Positions 24,322-37,336 of a stretch of DNA of 64,000 nt are shown here, one piece after another. The notes under the pieces were generated by a model. That model ran no database searches. It worked only from the letters and a program-made list of their open reading frames with translations, and was not told where the DNA came from. The position numbers were made by a program, and so were the translations under genes. The stretch is from Cokeromyces recurvatus (taxonomy: Eukaryota; Mucoromycota; Mucoromycetes; Mucorales; Mucoraceae), in assembly GCF_025118155.1 (NCBI RefSeq), contig NW_026251395.1, forward strand, positions 496,001 through 560,000. Reading direction: 5' to 3'. Each line of letters opens with the position of its first letter. The stretch's first letter is position 1.

Positions 24322-25344
24322 ATGAAAGAAAGTATCTCGAACGCAAATTTCCCAAGAGATGAAGAGGATAGGGTATATCATATCAGTGTTAAAGTGGGAG
24401 AAGTAGCAAATCGAGTTATTACAGTAGGTGATCATGTTAGAGCAAGAAGAATTGCAAAACTATTGGATTCTGAAGAAGAGTGTGGACATCCTATTTTCGA
24501 GAAACAAAGTCAAAGAGGATTTTTGACAATTACAGGAAGATATAAAGGTGTTCCTGTTACTATTATGGCCATGTAAGTAAATAGTTATGTATATGACTAA
24601 AGAAAGATAGGGACGATATTGAATCTCTTTTTTTTTTTCCAAAGTGGTATGGGCAACCCTATGATGGATTTTTTTGTTCGTGAAACTCGTGCAAGTGTAG
24701 AAGGTGAATTAGCTATTATTAGATTTGGCTCATGTGGTTCTATCACACATTTAGCACCACCTGGTGCTGTCATTGTACCTAGTGCAGGTTATTGTATTCG
24801 ACGTAATATTGACTATTTTGCTGATGAGCCCCTTTATCCTGAATTAAAAGACAAACCTTATCTCTTTTCCGGTCATTTTAAGGCAGATGAAAAGATGGTA
24901 GAGATTTTATCGAATACACTGAAATCGGCTATTGGCGTCATTGAAAGTGAATCAGAGTATGTAGGTCCTGTCTTGACAGGTGGTTTGAACGTGGATGGTT
25001 GTTCTTTCTATTCCTCTCAGGGACGCTTTGATCCTACCTTTTGGGATGATAATCAAGATCTTTTAAAGGAAGTCGCTCTCAAGTTCCCAAAGACACATTC
25101 TATTGAAATGGAAACATCCATGTTATTTCATTTAGCTCATTGCGCTAAAGATCCAAAGAAACCCATTAAAGCAGCAGGATGTATGCAAGTCTTTGCTGAC
25201 CGACTTGCTAATGGTTTTATTCAGCCTGAGGTCGTTGCTTTATTAGAACCTGTGGTGGGTAAAGCATGTTTAGATGCCCTCATTCAAATTGACATTGAAA
25301 ATGAAATGTCTCCTGAAGGCACTGTTTGGGAATGTAAAAAATAA
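24322..25344 (+). CDS. Uridine phosphorylase (PNP/UDP family)
   Basis: Two exons (24322-24572, 24645-25344) join in frame to 316 aa. The start at 24322 (MKESISNANFPRDEEDRVYH) is chosen because upstream codons are low-complexity Phe/Ile. The phosphate-binding start NRVITVGDHVRARRIAKLL, the family core SGMGNPMMDFFVRE then IIRFGSCGSITHLAPPGAVI, and the substrate-binding HSIEMETSMLFHLA (M-E-x-x nucleoside site) identify the nucleoside phosphorylase-I superfamily. IGMGNPMMDF together with RFGSCG points to uridine phosphorylases: uridine + phosphate to uracil + ribose-1-phosphate, in cytosolic pyrimidine salvage. Specificity for uridine rather than another nucleoside is inferred. Confidence 0.88.
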
Positions 25345-26008
25345 AAATGAGAAAATGAAATAAATAAATAAAATGATTGTCGTAGTCAAACAACAATGAT
25401 TACGTAATAATAATACTGTTGTTGTTGTTGTTGTTGCTGTCGTCGTTAGAATGCTTTCATTCTGTATATGAATAAACAAAGAAAGAAAGATGATTCCTCC
25501 TCTATGTATATGTATACAATATAGATATACACTACGAGGAGAGAATATATGTATTTATTTTAATATAGACTTTCGAGATGGAAGTAGATGATTACTTTAA
25601 ATGAAGAAGAAAACTAACTATAAGGGGAGAGTCCTGTATCATTCACTTTCTACTAAATACTACTTGTTGGACGGAGATTATAATACTAACTAAGGAAGAC
25701 CTGCTGTCTTTCAGAGAGAAATCACCTTTTCGCTAGCAATAGTGATTTTGGATATCTACAGGTAATACGCACTAACAGTAATTCATTTCTAATTTTTTCT
25801 GTTGAATTCTTATTCGTCTTCATTTTTTTTTGTAGTCTGTCTCAATTTCAAGTACTTTGCTACTATTGAACTTATTTTTAACTTTGTACGACTTTCATTA
25901 AATTTAATAAAAGATTGCACAAGTCTTTTATTATTATCATCTCCTTTTTATATTTATCTTTCTTTTTTTTTTTCCCATCTTGAAAAAAAAAATAATAGTA
26001 GATTTATA
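25345..26008. other. Spacer between phosphorylase and GMD genes
   Basis: No gene seen. A GTT repeat at 25421-25437 lies in the phosphorylase 3' region. Confidence 0.5.
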
Positions 26009-27358
26009 ATGTCTGAAAATCTTATTGCCTCACTTCAAATTGGTCGTAATGTTCCCTCTATGTCTGTTGAAGAATATAGAGCACGTAAAGTTGCTCTTAT
26101 TACTGGTAAGTCTTTTTGACTTTTTATATCATATTTTATTTTTTATTTTGCATACAGCTTCATATACTTACGCGTATCGTTTTTTTTTTATTTTAATAGG
26201 TGTTACGGGTCAAGATGGTTCTTATTTAACAGAATTTTTATTAGAAAAAGGCTATGAAGTTCATGGTATTATTCGTAGATCTTCTTCTTTTAATACAGGT
26301 CGTATTGAACATATTTATAAGGATAGACATGATCAAAGTAAGTAAAAAAAATAAATAAAAAGATAAAAAAATAGAAAGAAAAAAATAAAAAGGAAAGAAA
26401 AAGAAATAAATGTTTCTTCAATACCCCGCTTCGGATTCAATTAAATGATTTTTTTTTTTTTTTAGACGTCAAGTTCTTTCTTCATTATGGTGATTTAACT
26501 GATTCTACATGCCTTGTGCATATTATCTCACAGGTTCATCCAACTGAAGTTTATAATTTAGCAGCTCAGTCTCATGTTAAGGTTTCATTTGATATGTCTG
26601 AATATACAGGAGATGTGGATGCACTTGGCACACTTCGTCTTTTAGACGCTATTCGTACTTGTGGATTAAGTGATCGTGTTCGGTTCTATCAAGCTTCTAC
26701 TTCTGAACTCTATGGTAAAGTAGTAGAAACACCTCAAAAGGAAACTACACCCTTCTATCCTCGTTCTCCTTATGGTGTTGCTAAACTTTATGGCTATTGG
26801 ATTACAGTGAATTATCGTGAATCTTATAATATGTATGCCTGTAATGGTATTCTTTTTAATCATGAATCTCCTCGTAGAGGTCGTACGTTTGTCACTCGTA
26901 AGATTACAAGAGCCGTAGCCGATATTCATCTTGGACGTCAAGACTGTCTTTATTTGGGTAATATCGATGCTAAACGTGATTGGGGTCATGCTCGTGATTA
27001 CATTGAAGGTATGTGGCTTATGCTTCAACAAGAGAAGCCCCAAGATTTTGTTTTGGCTACAGGTGAAACGCATACAGTTCGTAGTTTTGTAGAAAAGGCA
27101 TTCAAGGTGACAGGCCGTACTATTGTTTGGGAAGGTGAAGGTGTAAATGAGATAGGTAAAGATGCAGATACTGGTAAAGTTCGTGTTCGTATCGATCCCA
27201 AATACTTCCGTCCTGCAGAAGTCGATCTTTTGTTAGGTGATCCTACAAAGGCCAATACTGAATTAGGTTGGAAACGTAAAGTTGACTTTGATAAATTAGT
27301 TACTGAAATGGTTGTTGCTGATATTGAAGGCGGCCTCAAGTCCTCCACATTAATGTAA
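26009..27358 (+). CDS. GDP-mannose 4,6-dehydratase
   Basis: Three exons (26009-26105, 26200-26337, 26466-27358) give 375 aa, the usual GMD length. NADP-binding [10 protein letters not shown] (G-x-x-G-x-x-G), [33 protein letters not shown], the catalytic region ASTSELYGK ... [12 protein letters not shown] (Thr/Ser, Tyr-x-x-x-Lys) and [16 protein letters not shown] are all present. The enzyme converts GDP-mannose to GDP-4-keto-6-deoxymannose, the first step to GDP-fucose. Fucose occurs in cell-wall polymers of Mucorales, which gives a plausible role. Intron 1 splits the first Gly codon of the Rossmann loop. No second GDP-fucose pathway gene lies beside it. Confidence 0.97.
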
Positions 27359-28355
27359 TCCTTTTCTCTCTTTCTCTCTCTCTTTTTCCTTTTATTATTG
27401 TTATTATTATTATTGATATCATTATTAGAGTCATTATTTAATTCCTTCATTTTATTGATTTCAAGTCTATTGTCATTAACTTAAAAATATATATATATAT
27501 ACACATTTGTATATAAATAAATAAAAAGTTTAACATATTTAGTCATTTGTATTCTGAGAAGGTTAAAACTACGAGTATTATCACTTGCTAATACAAGTTC
27601 CATAACAATGTTTTGTCATATGTTATACAACATATTCAAGAAATTCCCTTGAAATTCTAGAATTAAAAAAAAAATAAAATAAAATAAAAATAAAGAGATA
27701 ATTACACATATTCTCGGGTATTCAGATTCTTCAAGTAAAACTAAATGGAATAATAAATGATGACCATCAAATAGCTTGTCATGATGATATTAAGAGAGAA
27801 CTGAAAAGAAGTTTTTTTCTTTTTTTTTTGACACTTGTAATTGATTCTTAGAGCAATAAGGATAGCATTTAACAAGGTAAACATCTATCTAAGTGTACAG
27901 CATGTATATATGGTGTCCTCTCTTTTTTTTTTTTTTTTTAGTATTATTATCAATTAGCTTACACATTTACTAGACTCTTTGTTTCCAACAAGACTTTTAA
28001 ATAAGAAAAACCACATTGCTGTCATTGTTATCTAAATCAAGTAAACACTGTTTCAAACTCAGTGACTGCTATATTGTTATTGGTTAAGCATGATTTCTTC
28101 AGAAGAAAAAATAAGAAATGAAGAGAAAAAAAAAATATTTTCATCTACACTTTTTCTTGAATACATATACATATTTTTTTTTTCTTTCTGTATTGTTAAA
28201 GTATAAAAAAAATAAAACAGAATATAGAAAGAAGGAAAAAAAAAACTTAAAAGGAGAGATATCTAAATCACAAAATAAGAAAAGAAGGCTATTTTATTTT
28301 ATTTTATTCTTTTTTTTTTTTTTTGAGTCGATTGTAATATATTATTAATAAAATA
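27359..28355. other. Spacer upstream of TFIIB
   Basis: No coding signal. It contains poly-T runs and an A/T-rich stretch just before the TFIIB start. Confidence 0.5.
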
Positions 28356-29532
28356 ATGACTACAGCTATTCCTTTCCCTTTACGTGAACCTCAAATCAAA
28401 GATGACGAAAAACCAAAGCCTTTTCAACCTAATCTTAATATTAGATTAATCTGTCCTGACTGTAGAGTTGATCCTCCACAAATTGTAGAAGAATTCGCCT
28501 CAGGTGATCTTGTTTGTGGTGATTGTGGTTTAGTGCTTGGCGATCGTATCATTGATACTAGATCTGAATGGAGAACGTTTGCCAATGATGAAGGCGATGT
28601 ATGTGTTTTTTTTTTCTTTTTTTTTTTCATATACATATACATATATAAAATTATCACATGTATATCGTATAATTTACCTACAGAATGATATACATACATA
28701 CATATATATTTATATACATACATATAATATCTTTATATGTTATCATAAATAGGATCCTTCTCGTGTTGGTGCTGCAGCAAATCCATTACTTGATGGTAAT
28801 CAATTAGATACAGTGATATCCAGGAGAGATGGTGGAACAGGAGCTGCGAAAGACTTGAATAAAGTTCATGGTCGTGCCACTGCAGTTAAAGGCGAACGTA
28901 ATCTTGTTCAAGCCTATAAGGAGATTAGTGCTATGTGTGATTCAATTTCATTGTCAAAGATTGTGAGTGATACAGCTAAGCAACTCTATAAACGAGTGGA
29001 AGATGAGAAATTATTACGTGGTAAATCGAGCGATGCCATCATTGCTGCTTGTATCTTTATTGCCTGTCGTCAAGAAAAAGTAGGTCGTACATTTCGTGAA
29101 ATTTGTGCATTAACACGCGTCCCAAAGAAAGAAATTGGTCGTTGTTACAAGTCACTACAAGCCAAATTACAAACGAATACATCGATTATGAATTCTGAAG
29201 ACCTTATGCTTCGTTTCTGTTCAAATCTTCAATTACCAAATTATGTACAAAAGGCTGGTATTGATTTAGTGAAACATGCTAAAGAACATGGCACACTTGC
29301 TGGCAAGTCACCTATTTCTGTAGCAGCGGCTTGTATCTATCTTGTCTCTTATCTTTATCGTCAACCTAAATCGACTCGTGATATTGCTCATGTTGCAGGT
29401 GTATCTGAAGTCACCATTAAAAGTGCTTATAAATCCCTTTACGCTGAGCGCTTTAACTTGGTTCATCTTGAAGAGTTAAAGTCAAGACCTAATGGTGAAG
29501 GTTTAAGTTTTGAAGATCTTCCTTTACCTTAA
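28356..29532 (+). CDS. SUA7: Transcription initiation factor TFIIB
   Basis: Two exons (28356-28598, 28753-29532) give 340 aa, close to yeast Sua7 (345). The zinc ribbon is CPDC (C33, C36) and CGDC (C54, C57); the B-finger/reader follows ([20 protein letters not shown]). Two cyclin-like repeats follow: residues ~115-200 ([20 protein letters not shown]) and ~215-300 ([20 protein letters not shown]). TFIIB bridges promoter-bound TBP and RNA polymerase II and helps choose the start site. The single intron splits the reader/linker region. Confidence 0.98.
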
Positions 29533-29545
29533 ACACTTTCTCCTT

Positions 29546-29551
<6 letters not shown>

Positions 29552-29591
<40 letters not shown>

Positions 29592-29900
29592 AAATATATA
29601 TATATATATATATGTGTATACACATATACACATATATATTTATACTTGCATATAATACATATATCCCCCTTTTCCCTCCCTCCCTCCCTCAACTTTTTTT
29701 TAAAAAAAAATAAGAAGCATATAAAGAATCTGTCAATAAAATGTATAAAGTCATGTTGTATATAATAATTTACATGTAAGAATAATAAATAATTCATGAC
29801 TCTATTTATACAAATGCTTATTTTAAGAGTTGATATATTTATAAGGGAGTGGGAGAGGGAGAGACAGAGGCAGAGGCAGAGGCAGAGGCAGAGGCAGAGG
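29552..29900. repeat. Microsatellite cluster: (CA)n, (TA)n, GGCAGA hexamers
   Basis: Downstream of TFIIB lie a (CA)n run (29552-29586), a (TA)n run (29595-29612) and about six GGCAGA units (29866-29900). No gene lies here. Confidence 0.85.
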
Positions 29901-30213
29901 GAGAAAGAGCGAGAGAGAAATGAAATTTATGTCATTAGTAAAAGTACAGCTATTTTGACATTAATTAATTAAATTTTAATGTATAACATGTTAAATACCT
30001 GCAGAAAGAAAGAATATACTATTGAACTCTTTAAATCGTTATCAAAAAATAAGAATAATAACGCTATTTTATATCAATGTCCTTTCAATACTATTCTTTT
30101 ATTTTATTCAACAGATCTAAAATAGATATATTTATTACGTAATCATTAAAAAATAAACAAAATACAAAAAAAAATAAAATAAAATAAAATAAAATGCAGT
30201 AATATAAATGAGT

Positions 30214-31019
30214 TTATAAATGGAATCTCTTCTTGTAGTTTAAATAAGTAGGTGATGAGCTTTCTTCTAAAGAGATTGCATCCTCTTCTTGATACGACTT
30301 TGTTTGATGATAAGGATAATATCGCTCGATGATACCAGGAGAAATAACAGAAGAAAAATCCACAACTGTACTAGAAGATGATAATATACTTTTTGAAGAA
30401 GAGTTAGTAGTGGAAGACATACAAGGTGATGAGGAGGAAGGAGGAGGAGGAGGAAGATATTGTATAGATTCCATTGTTATGATTGGAGTCAATTTTTTGT
30501 TCCTGCGAGCTAATAAAGATTTTTTATTACTAGACGATACTGTACAACAGCATAAAGGCCATCTTTTTGATATTTGTAGCATGTCATCCATCTTTACAGC
30601 GGAAGAATAGGCTCTTCTAATTCTATGTTGAATAGTAAGTACCCAAGTATTCATGTCTTGTTCTGTTTTGCATTCAATGATCCAAGGTTTTATTATTTGA
30701 TTTTCTTTAGGCTCAAGTCGAAAGCAAAAAGGATGATTTATAGTTGATACACAAGTAACTTGACTTATCTGATGTAAATCTAATATTTGTGATGCTGTTT
30801 CTGTATGCTAACATTTATATTATTCACTGAAAGAAAAGAAAGCTTTTTTTTTTCATTCTATTCATTTACCTCGTCTTTATAATAACGCAATTCTGATCCA
30901 AGCAAAACAAAAAATTTTGAAGACCAACAGGACCTACCGAATGGTAAAGGGACAATCATTTTCGATAACCAACCAGCTACTGGTACGATTGAATCAAATT
31001 CAGTTGTAAGAAGCATCAT
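30214..31019 (-). CDS. PH-domain protein, function unknown
   Basis: Two exons (31019-30870, 30807-30214) join in frame to 247 aa; the start follows an in-frame TAA directly upstream. Residues ~8-125 fit a pleckstrin-homology fold: VPVAGWLSKMIVPLPFGRSC, WSSKFFVLLGSELRYYKDE, LDLHQISQVTCVSTINHPFC, IKPWIIECKTEQDMNTWV. The last contains the conserved Trp of the C-terminal helix. The remainder is Ser/Pro-rich and disordered. PH domains usually target phosphoinositide membranes or partner proteins. I cannot name an orthologue. Confidence 0.75.
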
Positions 31020-31920
31020 TTATAAGTAAAATTAATATTAAAAAAAAAAAGTAATTGTTATAAAAGCAATATTATTCTATTTTTATATATCCTTTTTTTT
31101 TTTTAGGGCTAACACATCATGATGATACTATTAAATACGCCTTCTATTCTATAACTGATGTCTATTTCCTAATTTTAATTTATTCATTTTTTGCTGTTTA
31201 CTATCTCCTATTACGATGTGGAGATATAATAACACTTTACGGATTTGAAAAAGAAAATAGCTTTTTTTTTCCTCCGTTGTCTCCTTGAATTAATTAATTT
31301 GAAACCTTGAAAAAAAAAAAGAAAAGAAAAGAAAACAGCATATATTTACTACTGCTAGTTTTAATAGCTTTAACCTTCCATTGTATATACACATAAAATA
31401 CACATTTTTTTATTTTTATTTTATTTCTTTGATTTTGGTTGAAAATAGATACACACTAATATGTATTGAATAGATCATATTCCTATTATTATTTTTTTAA
31501 TATATTACTAAACCAGGTAATATATGTGTTTTACTAACTTCAAAAAACTCCTTATGAATACAAATGGTATGTGTCACTCTTGTGTACAGTTCTATACTCC
31601 TTCTTTTCTAACAACTCTCCCTTTCTACATGCTTGAACTTTTCTAGAAGATATAAATATAACAGTTCAAATAAAAAGAAATAGTAGATGAATTATAACAT
31701 GTTGTATACATCTACATATTATATGCATAAATATGTACCATTTATAATAGCATATTATTAATTGATACTCTGTAGTATAATCAAAAGGGAAATCTTGTTA
31801 CTTCAATAGAAATGACGAAATAATCTAATAATATTCTCTCCTTAAAAGAACAAAAATAAAGCATTACGTTACATGCTAGGCTTTCTTTTTTTTTGGGAGT
31901 GTTAGGGTAAGGATATGAAT

Positions 31921-31977
<57 letters not shown>

Positions 31978-32480
31978 CCTTCTACTAAGCAGTCATAACA
32001 ATATAAACAAAAATTATCGATCTTAAAAAAAACACGATATATAAAATTTCGTGTTTTATGAATGACTGGCATCCTATAATTATTACTGTTATTTATTCAT
32101 ATAATTTAAATGATTTTGTTATATTTAAAATGGCTGTATTAATGATGAAAAGTCTTCTAGGATACATAGCTTCTAATCCAATTATTAGTGTTTTGAATAA
32201 TAGTTTCAAAAAGAAGTATAGCTTTAATGGAAAACCCGACAAATGAAACTGTTTTTTTTTTCTTCATTGAGAAAAGAAGATCGCAACAAGAAAAAGACCA
32301 AAAATAAGTGTGACTGCCATCACTCCTTATATAGAACTTTAATGCTTGTTATTTAGTTTTTTTTTTTTTTTTTTCATTCTTTTTTTTTTTTTTTAAATAT
32401 TTACACTTCTACATGCTTTGTTGTTAAATCAATAATATACATTTATATTTATTTACAGAGAAATAACTTATAGAAAAAAA
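31020..32480. other. AT-rich intergenic region
   Basis: No gene supported. A poly-A run of about 45 bases lies at 31929-31975, and several T-tracts occur. The 62-codon frame at 32058 has no supporting signal. Confidence 0.5.
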
Positions 32481-33101
32481 ATGAATTTTCAATCAATTGA
32501 TTATTGTAAGCGTTATATTAGATATTCATAAAATAAATAACTAATATAAACTTAAAGTGCAGCAAACTACACAACAAATGCAAACAGGAATACTAAGTAA
32601 AAGCATTCATTCAACAAAGCGTAAATTAGAAGAAGATACGAATGAAGAGGTAGTTAATTCAACTAGTCATTTTTTTTTTGGCTATCAAGTATTTAATTAC
32701 ATATTATTTAGTCTATAAACTTAAAACGTCCACATCTTATGAATCATTCTTTATCGTTATTACAAAAAGAGGACAGTAAAGACTTTAGAAAACAACAATA
32801 TATGACATCTATTTCTGATTACAAGTCAAATACCATAGTTGATAACAATGCAACATTATCATTGACTACTACTACTACTGCTACTGCTTTTGATGCAATC
32901 ACTCCACCAGCAGATGATATAATGATGATAGAAGATGATTATACAGATGAGGATGAGTTATTGCAGACTCCATCATATATGAATTCCTATTTTAATTACA
33001 TACCAGTGGATACAGAAGATGATCTAGAAAATGGTGGCTTTACTGGTCAATTAGAGCTTGGTTGGAGTGAAATGTATTATGATATGATCTCAGAGATGTA
33101 A
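32481..33101 (+). CDS. Small acidic protein, unknown function
   Basis: Three exons (32481-32505, 32558-32649, 32712-33101) with GT-AG introns join in frame to 168 aa. It begins MNFQSIDYLQQTTQQMQT, has a basic cluster (STKRKLEEDTNEE ... LKRPHL) that could be a nuclear localisation signal, then a Thr-rich linker and a strongly acidic C-terminal third (MMIEDDYTDEDELLQTPSYM, VDTEDDLENGGF) ending in GWSEMYYDMISEM. Acidic-plus-aromatic endings are seen in transactivation segments, but that is only a suggestion. No family recognised. Confidence 0.6.
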
Positions 33102-34292
33102 CCATTTTAATCTTTCTAATACATATTTATATATCTGAATCCTGTTTTAATAATGAACAATGCTTTATAATAAGACTTTTTTTTTATTTTTTTTTTTATA
33201 TCTTTGTAAAGATTTTCTGTACGATTTACGGAATTTAAATAAACATAAACATAATAGCAATAACAAAAAGAAAATGCATATATTCATACATGTCATAACA
33301 TGAGTGAGTAGATGACCTATCCACTTTAATAGCTAAATGTTATTCTAGCAGGTCAGGTCAGGTCAGGTATTTAAAGAGTTAAGTTTTCAATCAAGTACAA
33401 ATGAAGCCTTTTATAAATGTATATATTATGTATTTATTCTACTATTCAATTTTAATGTTATAACCTCCTTTTAACGTAAAGTTGCAACACAGTAATATAT
33501 TGACTTGCATCACTCATCAAATAAATGACAGTACCCATCAAATTTACCTAAACGTTTTATAGAAAGTCAACTCGGTTCATTAACCGCTTAGTAAATCAAA
33601 GTTACTTACTTGATAACATATGAACTGATACAATTAATCCTGAATACCTCGAACATCAATACTATCCAAAGCCACTCTTTATATTAGACAAAACTGACTT
33701 AATACTCTCAGCTTCTTCTTCTGCATAGAATTTGGCTTTTACTCCATAACACCTATACTATTTTTTTTTTTTTTTTTTTTTTGCAACCTCTTTAGATTCA
33801 TCATGAGTTAAAAATCAATGCCATAGTTGCACTTGCTTAAAGTTATAGTGTTTTATTATAAACCATCTAATACATCTCTCGCTTTATATAAATATATATA
33901 TATATATACATATATGTATATATTATTCCTACTTCAAAAATTGTATTATTTGCCTTAGGGTACTAGTAACTACAGTATAGTGTGTTTTTTTTCTTTTTCC
34001 TTTAATAAAGATATGTACTCTAATTATAGTAAAACGAGAAAGATAAAACACAAAATACATATACTCTCTTACTTTTTTTTCCTTCTGTCAAACATGTATA
34101 TATAAATGTATTATTTATTTATTTTTCATTACTCTATGATTTTGAGGCTTGCGATTTATTGTATGTGTATGTGTATCGTATGATACTGCTTTTTTTCATC
34201 GAGAAAACTAGGATTTGGTAACTTGATGTATTCAGGTAATCAAATACTCGAGTTATTGTGATGATGAGGAGAAAGAGAAGAGAAGGGGAAGA

Positions 34293-34338
<46 letters not shown>

Positions 34339-34790
34339 CATAATGCTGTGTTACACAAACAATAGTGTGCTCTAAATTCTAGCAGAGAATTGATGCTGAC
34401 ACCTTTGAATAATATGTTGTTTGAAATTTACTATGAAACATTTATTAAAATAATAATTTTTTTTTTTAAGATTGTTGTTCCCTCTCTCCCGAGATTCTTC
34501 ATTAAAACTTCGAGTATCAACAAAGTTATCAAAGTATTTATTTGTTGTTATTATTGTTCGTTTGCTTTTGTTAAATATATCAGTAGCAATTGGTGGTTGA
34601 GTTATTATTAATGAAATGACGTTAGTCATACAATAAAAGATCATTATCCTTCTTCCTATTGATACGGAGTTAATAACGTGAGTCAGATATTATATAAAAA
34701 TATTTATTTAAGAAGTTTAATTACCACAATTCGGCAAGTGGTGCTCAAATCTCGGGTTTATAAAGTAAATTTTCGAGAGATAAATAATTG
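33102..34790. other. Long intergenic region upstream of U6
   Basis: No protein gene seen. It contains a short AGGTC repeat (33352-33368), (TA)n at 33892-33906, and a poly-T run of about 40 bases at 34295-34335. Confidence 0.5.
34759..34765 (+). promoter_or_regulatory. TATA box of U6 gene
   Basis: TATAAAG lies about 30-36 bp before the probable U6 start, the spacing used by RNA polymerase III at U6 genes. Confidence 0.6.
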
Positions 34791-34794
34791 ACAT

Positions 34795-34819
34795 GTTCTA
34801 CGGAACCTCTGTCACTTAT

Positions 34820-34851
<32 letters not shown>

Positions 34852-34915
34852 GGCCCCTGCACAAGGATGACACTAAATCTCTGAGAAGGATGCTCTACGG
34901 AGCACTATTTTTTTT
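34795..34915 (+). ncRNA. U6 spliceosomal snRNA
   Basis: The invariant U6 core is intact: AAATTGGAACGATACAGAGA (positions ~34822-34841) with the ACAGAGA box, then AGATTAGCATGGCCCCTGC with the catalytic AGC triad, then AAGGATGACAC. These pair with U4 and U2 and form the spliceosome active site. The 5' end is a short hairpin GTTC-TACG-GAAC starting at 34795. After the internal stem-loop region the gene has an extra hairpin TGCTC-TACG-GAGCA (34890-34904), then CTA and a run of T's from 34908 that acts as the polymerase III terminator. No intron is seen. The exact 5' nucleotide is uncertain by a few bases. Confidence 0.95.
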
Positions 34916-36275
34916 CTTCTTTTCAACTACAATTGATAAGCTCATCATCAAACGTATTGAAAAATAAAAATAAAAAACACTACTTAGTATTGATATTGCT
35001 ATTTTTCTTCTTCCACTGGACTCAAATAAACAATATTACCAAGTATTTAAAAATACCATTATTATTATTATTATTATTTAGAGCAGTATCAAATCTGATT
35101 AAACAACAGTAATAGCACTACTGTTTACTAAATAGTATTAAATACGGATATTACTTTATAACTTTTTTTTTTCTATGCGTTGTGTCTATTTTTCTTTTAT
35201 TTTATGAAACAAAATTTATATTTATCTCTATGTGGTACAATACAGTAAATAAAAAAATACAAAAAAAAAAATTTTTTTTTCTTCTCGATAATAATAATTT
35301 TATTATGTTAGTAATATTTATTATCAAAAGACAAAAACATGATTCTATTGATAGAATGAATAATTACTACTATTTACCTTTACTTTTATTATATTACTAG
35401 AGGAAAAAAAAAAAGTAGTAGTATACATTATTTCTATTTTTTAATTACAGTAGTTAAAATCACTACGAATAATATGTCATATTGATATAAACTTCATTTG
35501 CCACTCATGTGTATTTCAAATGTTTAAAATATAATAGTAATAATAATACAAGTGATATATGTATATGTATTGAATTACAACAAGTTTAATGACTAAGAGT
35601 CATTTAATATGTAATATATAATACCATAACTCATAAAGAAGTTAAGTTCAAAGGTATTTGTAATTGTAATAATTGATTCTAGCATCTTCTGTTCATAATA
35701 TACAATAGCCAGGAGGACGCTAATATAATAATATTGACGTAATGGATCTTCTCTTTGTAGTTTTTTTTTTTAAAAAAAAAAATTCATTTGTATTTTTAAA
35801 GATACGAGTTCCTATGAATGGGATTCTATTGCAAATAAAACAAATTTATCAAATAATAAAATGAAATTTTATATATTTCCAAGAGGGATATCCTCGAATA
35901 TCAAGATAGGTTCTCTTTTATCTTCCTCCCCCCTTTTTTTGTAACATAGTAACTAAATAATAGTGATAATACTAATTTCAAATTAGAATTAAAGATGACA
36001 ACCTAACATTGATATTTTTCTTATCTTTAAAACGGAGTTTATCAATGTGTAATGCAAAAAAAAAAAAAAAAAAAAAATCTTATTTTAATGATGAAGTTAT
36101 TAAAAGAGAAAGTATAATATAGAGCCAAAAAAAAAAAAAAGGACTTCACTAGAAAATTCTAGTATTCCTTCTGAGAAAAAAAAAAAAAAAAGAACAAATT
36201 ATATAATATTATTCACAATTTTTTTTTGTTTTTATTGAAAAGAGAGAGAGGGAGAAAAAAAAATTTACAAATAAT
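34916..36275. other. AT-rich intergenic region
   Basis: No gene found. Poly-A runs at 36057-36077, 36127-36140 and 36177-36191 lie in the 3' flank of the SDR gene. Confidence 0.5.
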
Positions 36276-37336
36276 TTAGACACAAGTATAACCACCATCA
36301 ACAAACAATTCAATACCAGTAACAAAAGAACTAGCATCACTAGCTAAGAAGACAACTGCACCTCTGAGTTCTTTAGGATTACCGATACGGCCCATGGGAG
36401 TTAAATCAGTCCAAATTTTTTCCCATTCTGGGTTATCTCTAAAGGTATTATCTAATAAATCAGTTCTCATATAACCGGGACAAAGAGCATTCACACGAAT
36501 ACCCTTTAAGGCCCATTCAGTAGCCAAAGCCTTAGCCATCATGGTAGTAGCACCCTTTGATGTGTTATACTATAATGTAATTTTAATTAAGAAAATAGAT
36601 ACATGTGAGAAAGATGATAATAGTTAAAGGCTATATATATATATATTAATATAAACTTACGCCACATTGAATTTGAGGACGGTTAGCAATATGTCCAGAC
36701 ATTGAAGAAGTAATGATGATGCTACCCTTCTTCTTTTCAAGCATATACTTGGAGACAGCTTGGATACTATAAAAGACACCATTAACATTAACATCCATAA
36801 TTTTTTGCCATTCCTTCAAATCAAATTCCTATTTTTTTTAATATTAAAAAAAAAATGAATCGCGTGTCATATTTTTTTTTATCATTAGGGTTTTACCTCA
36901 GTAGGTCCACCACTGTTAATACCAGCATTAGCAACCAAGACATCAATAGCACCATAGTCTTTATAGATTTGATCAATGACTTGCTTAACTTCATCAGGGT
37001 TTCTGATATCAGCTTTATAAGCTTTACAGTCAACATTATATTGCTTGCCAATTTCAGCAGCAGTATCCTTTGTCTTATCGTTGGAGACATACATGATAGC
37101 AACACTGGCGCCAGATTCAGCAAGGGCTTTACTCATTTCTAAACCCAAGCCTCTATAAATGTATATAATAATAATAATAATATGAATATCATTATTATTT
37201 GATTTCGCGTTTTTTTTTTCTTTTCCTTTTATACACATATAATATAAATATATGTATATATTCATTACCTTCCACCACCAGTAACAATAGCAACCTTGCC
37301 TTTAAGAGAAAATTCAGGAAGAGTAGGAAGTGCCAT
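36276..37336 (-). CDS. NAD(P)-dependent short-chain dehydrogenase (polyol dehydrogenase type)
   Basis: Four exons (37336-37269, 37152-36897, 36828-36661, 36569-36276) join in frame to 261 aa. Classical SDR motifs: cofactor loop TGGGRGLG (about 19-26, Arg codon split by intron 1), NAGI, catalytic TSS and YNTSK, and the C-terminal ASSFVTGIELFVDGGYTCV. The combination VNVNGVFYSIQAVSKYML and FLASDASSFVTG is typical of fungal mannitol/sorbose/arabinitol dehydrogenases, which interconvert ketoses and polyols in the cytosol. Exact substrate and NAD versus NADP use are not decided by sequence reading. Introns sit at the boundaries of the cofactor loop and just before the catalytic Tyr. Confidence 0.9.

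Noticed and set aside
27754..27802. ATGATGA ... CTGA pattern resembling a C/D box snoRNA
   Set aside because: Too short, no terminal stem, and no guide match could be tested.
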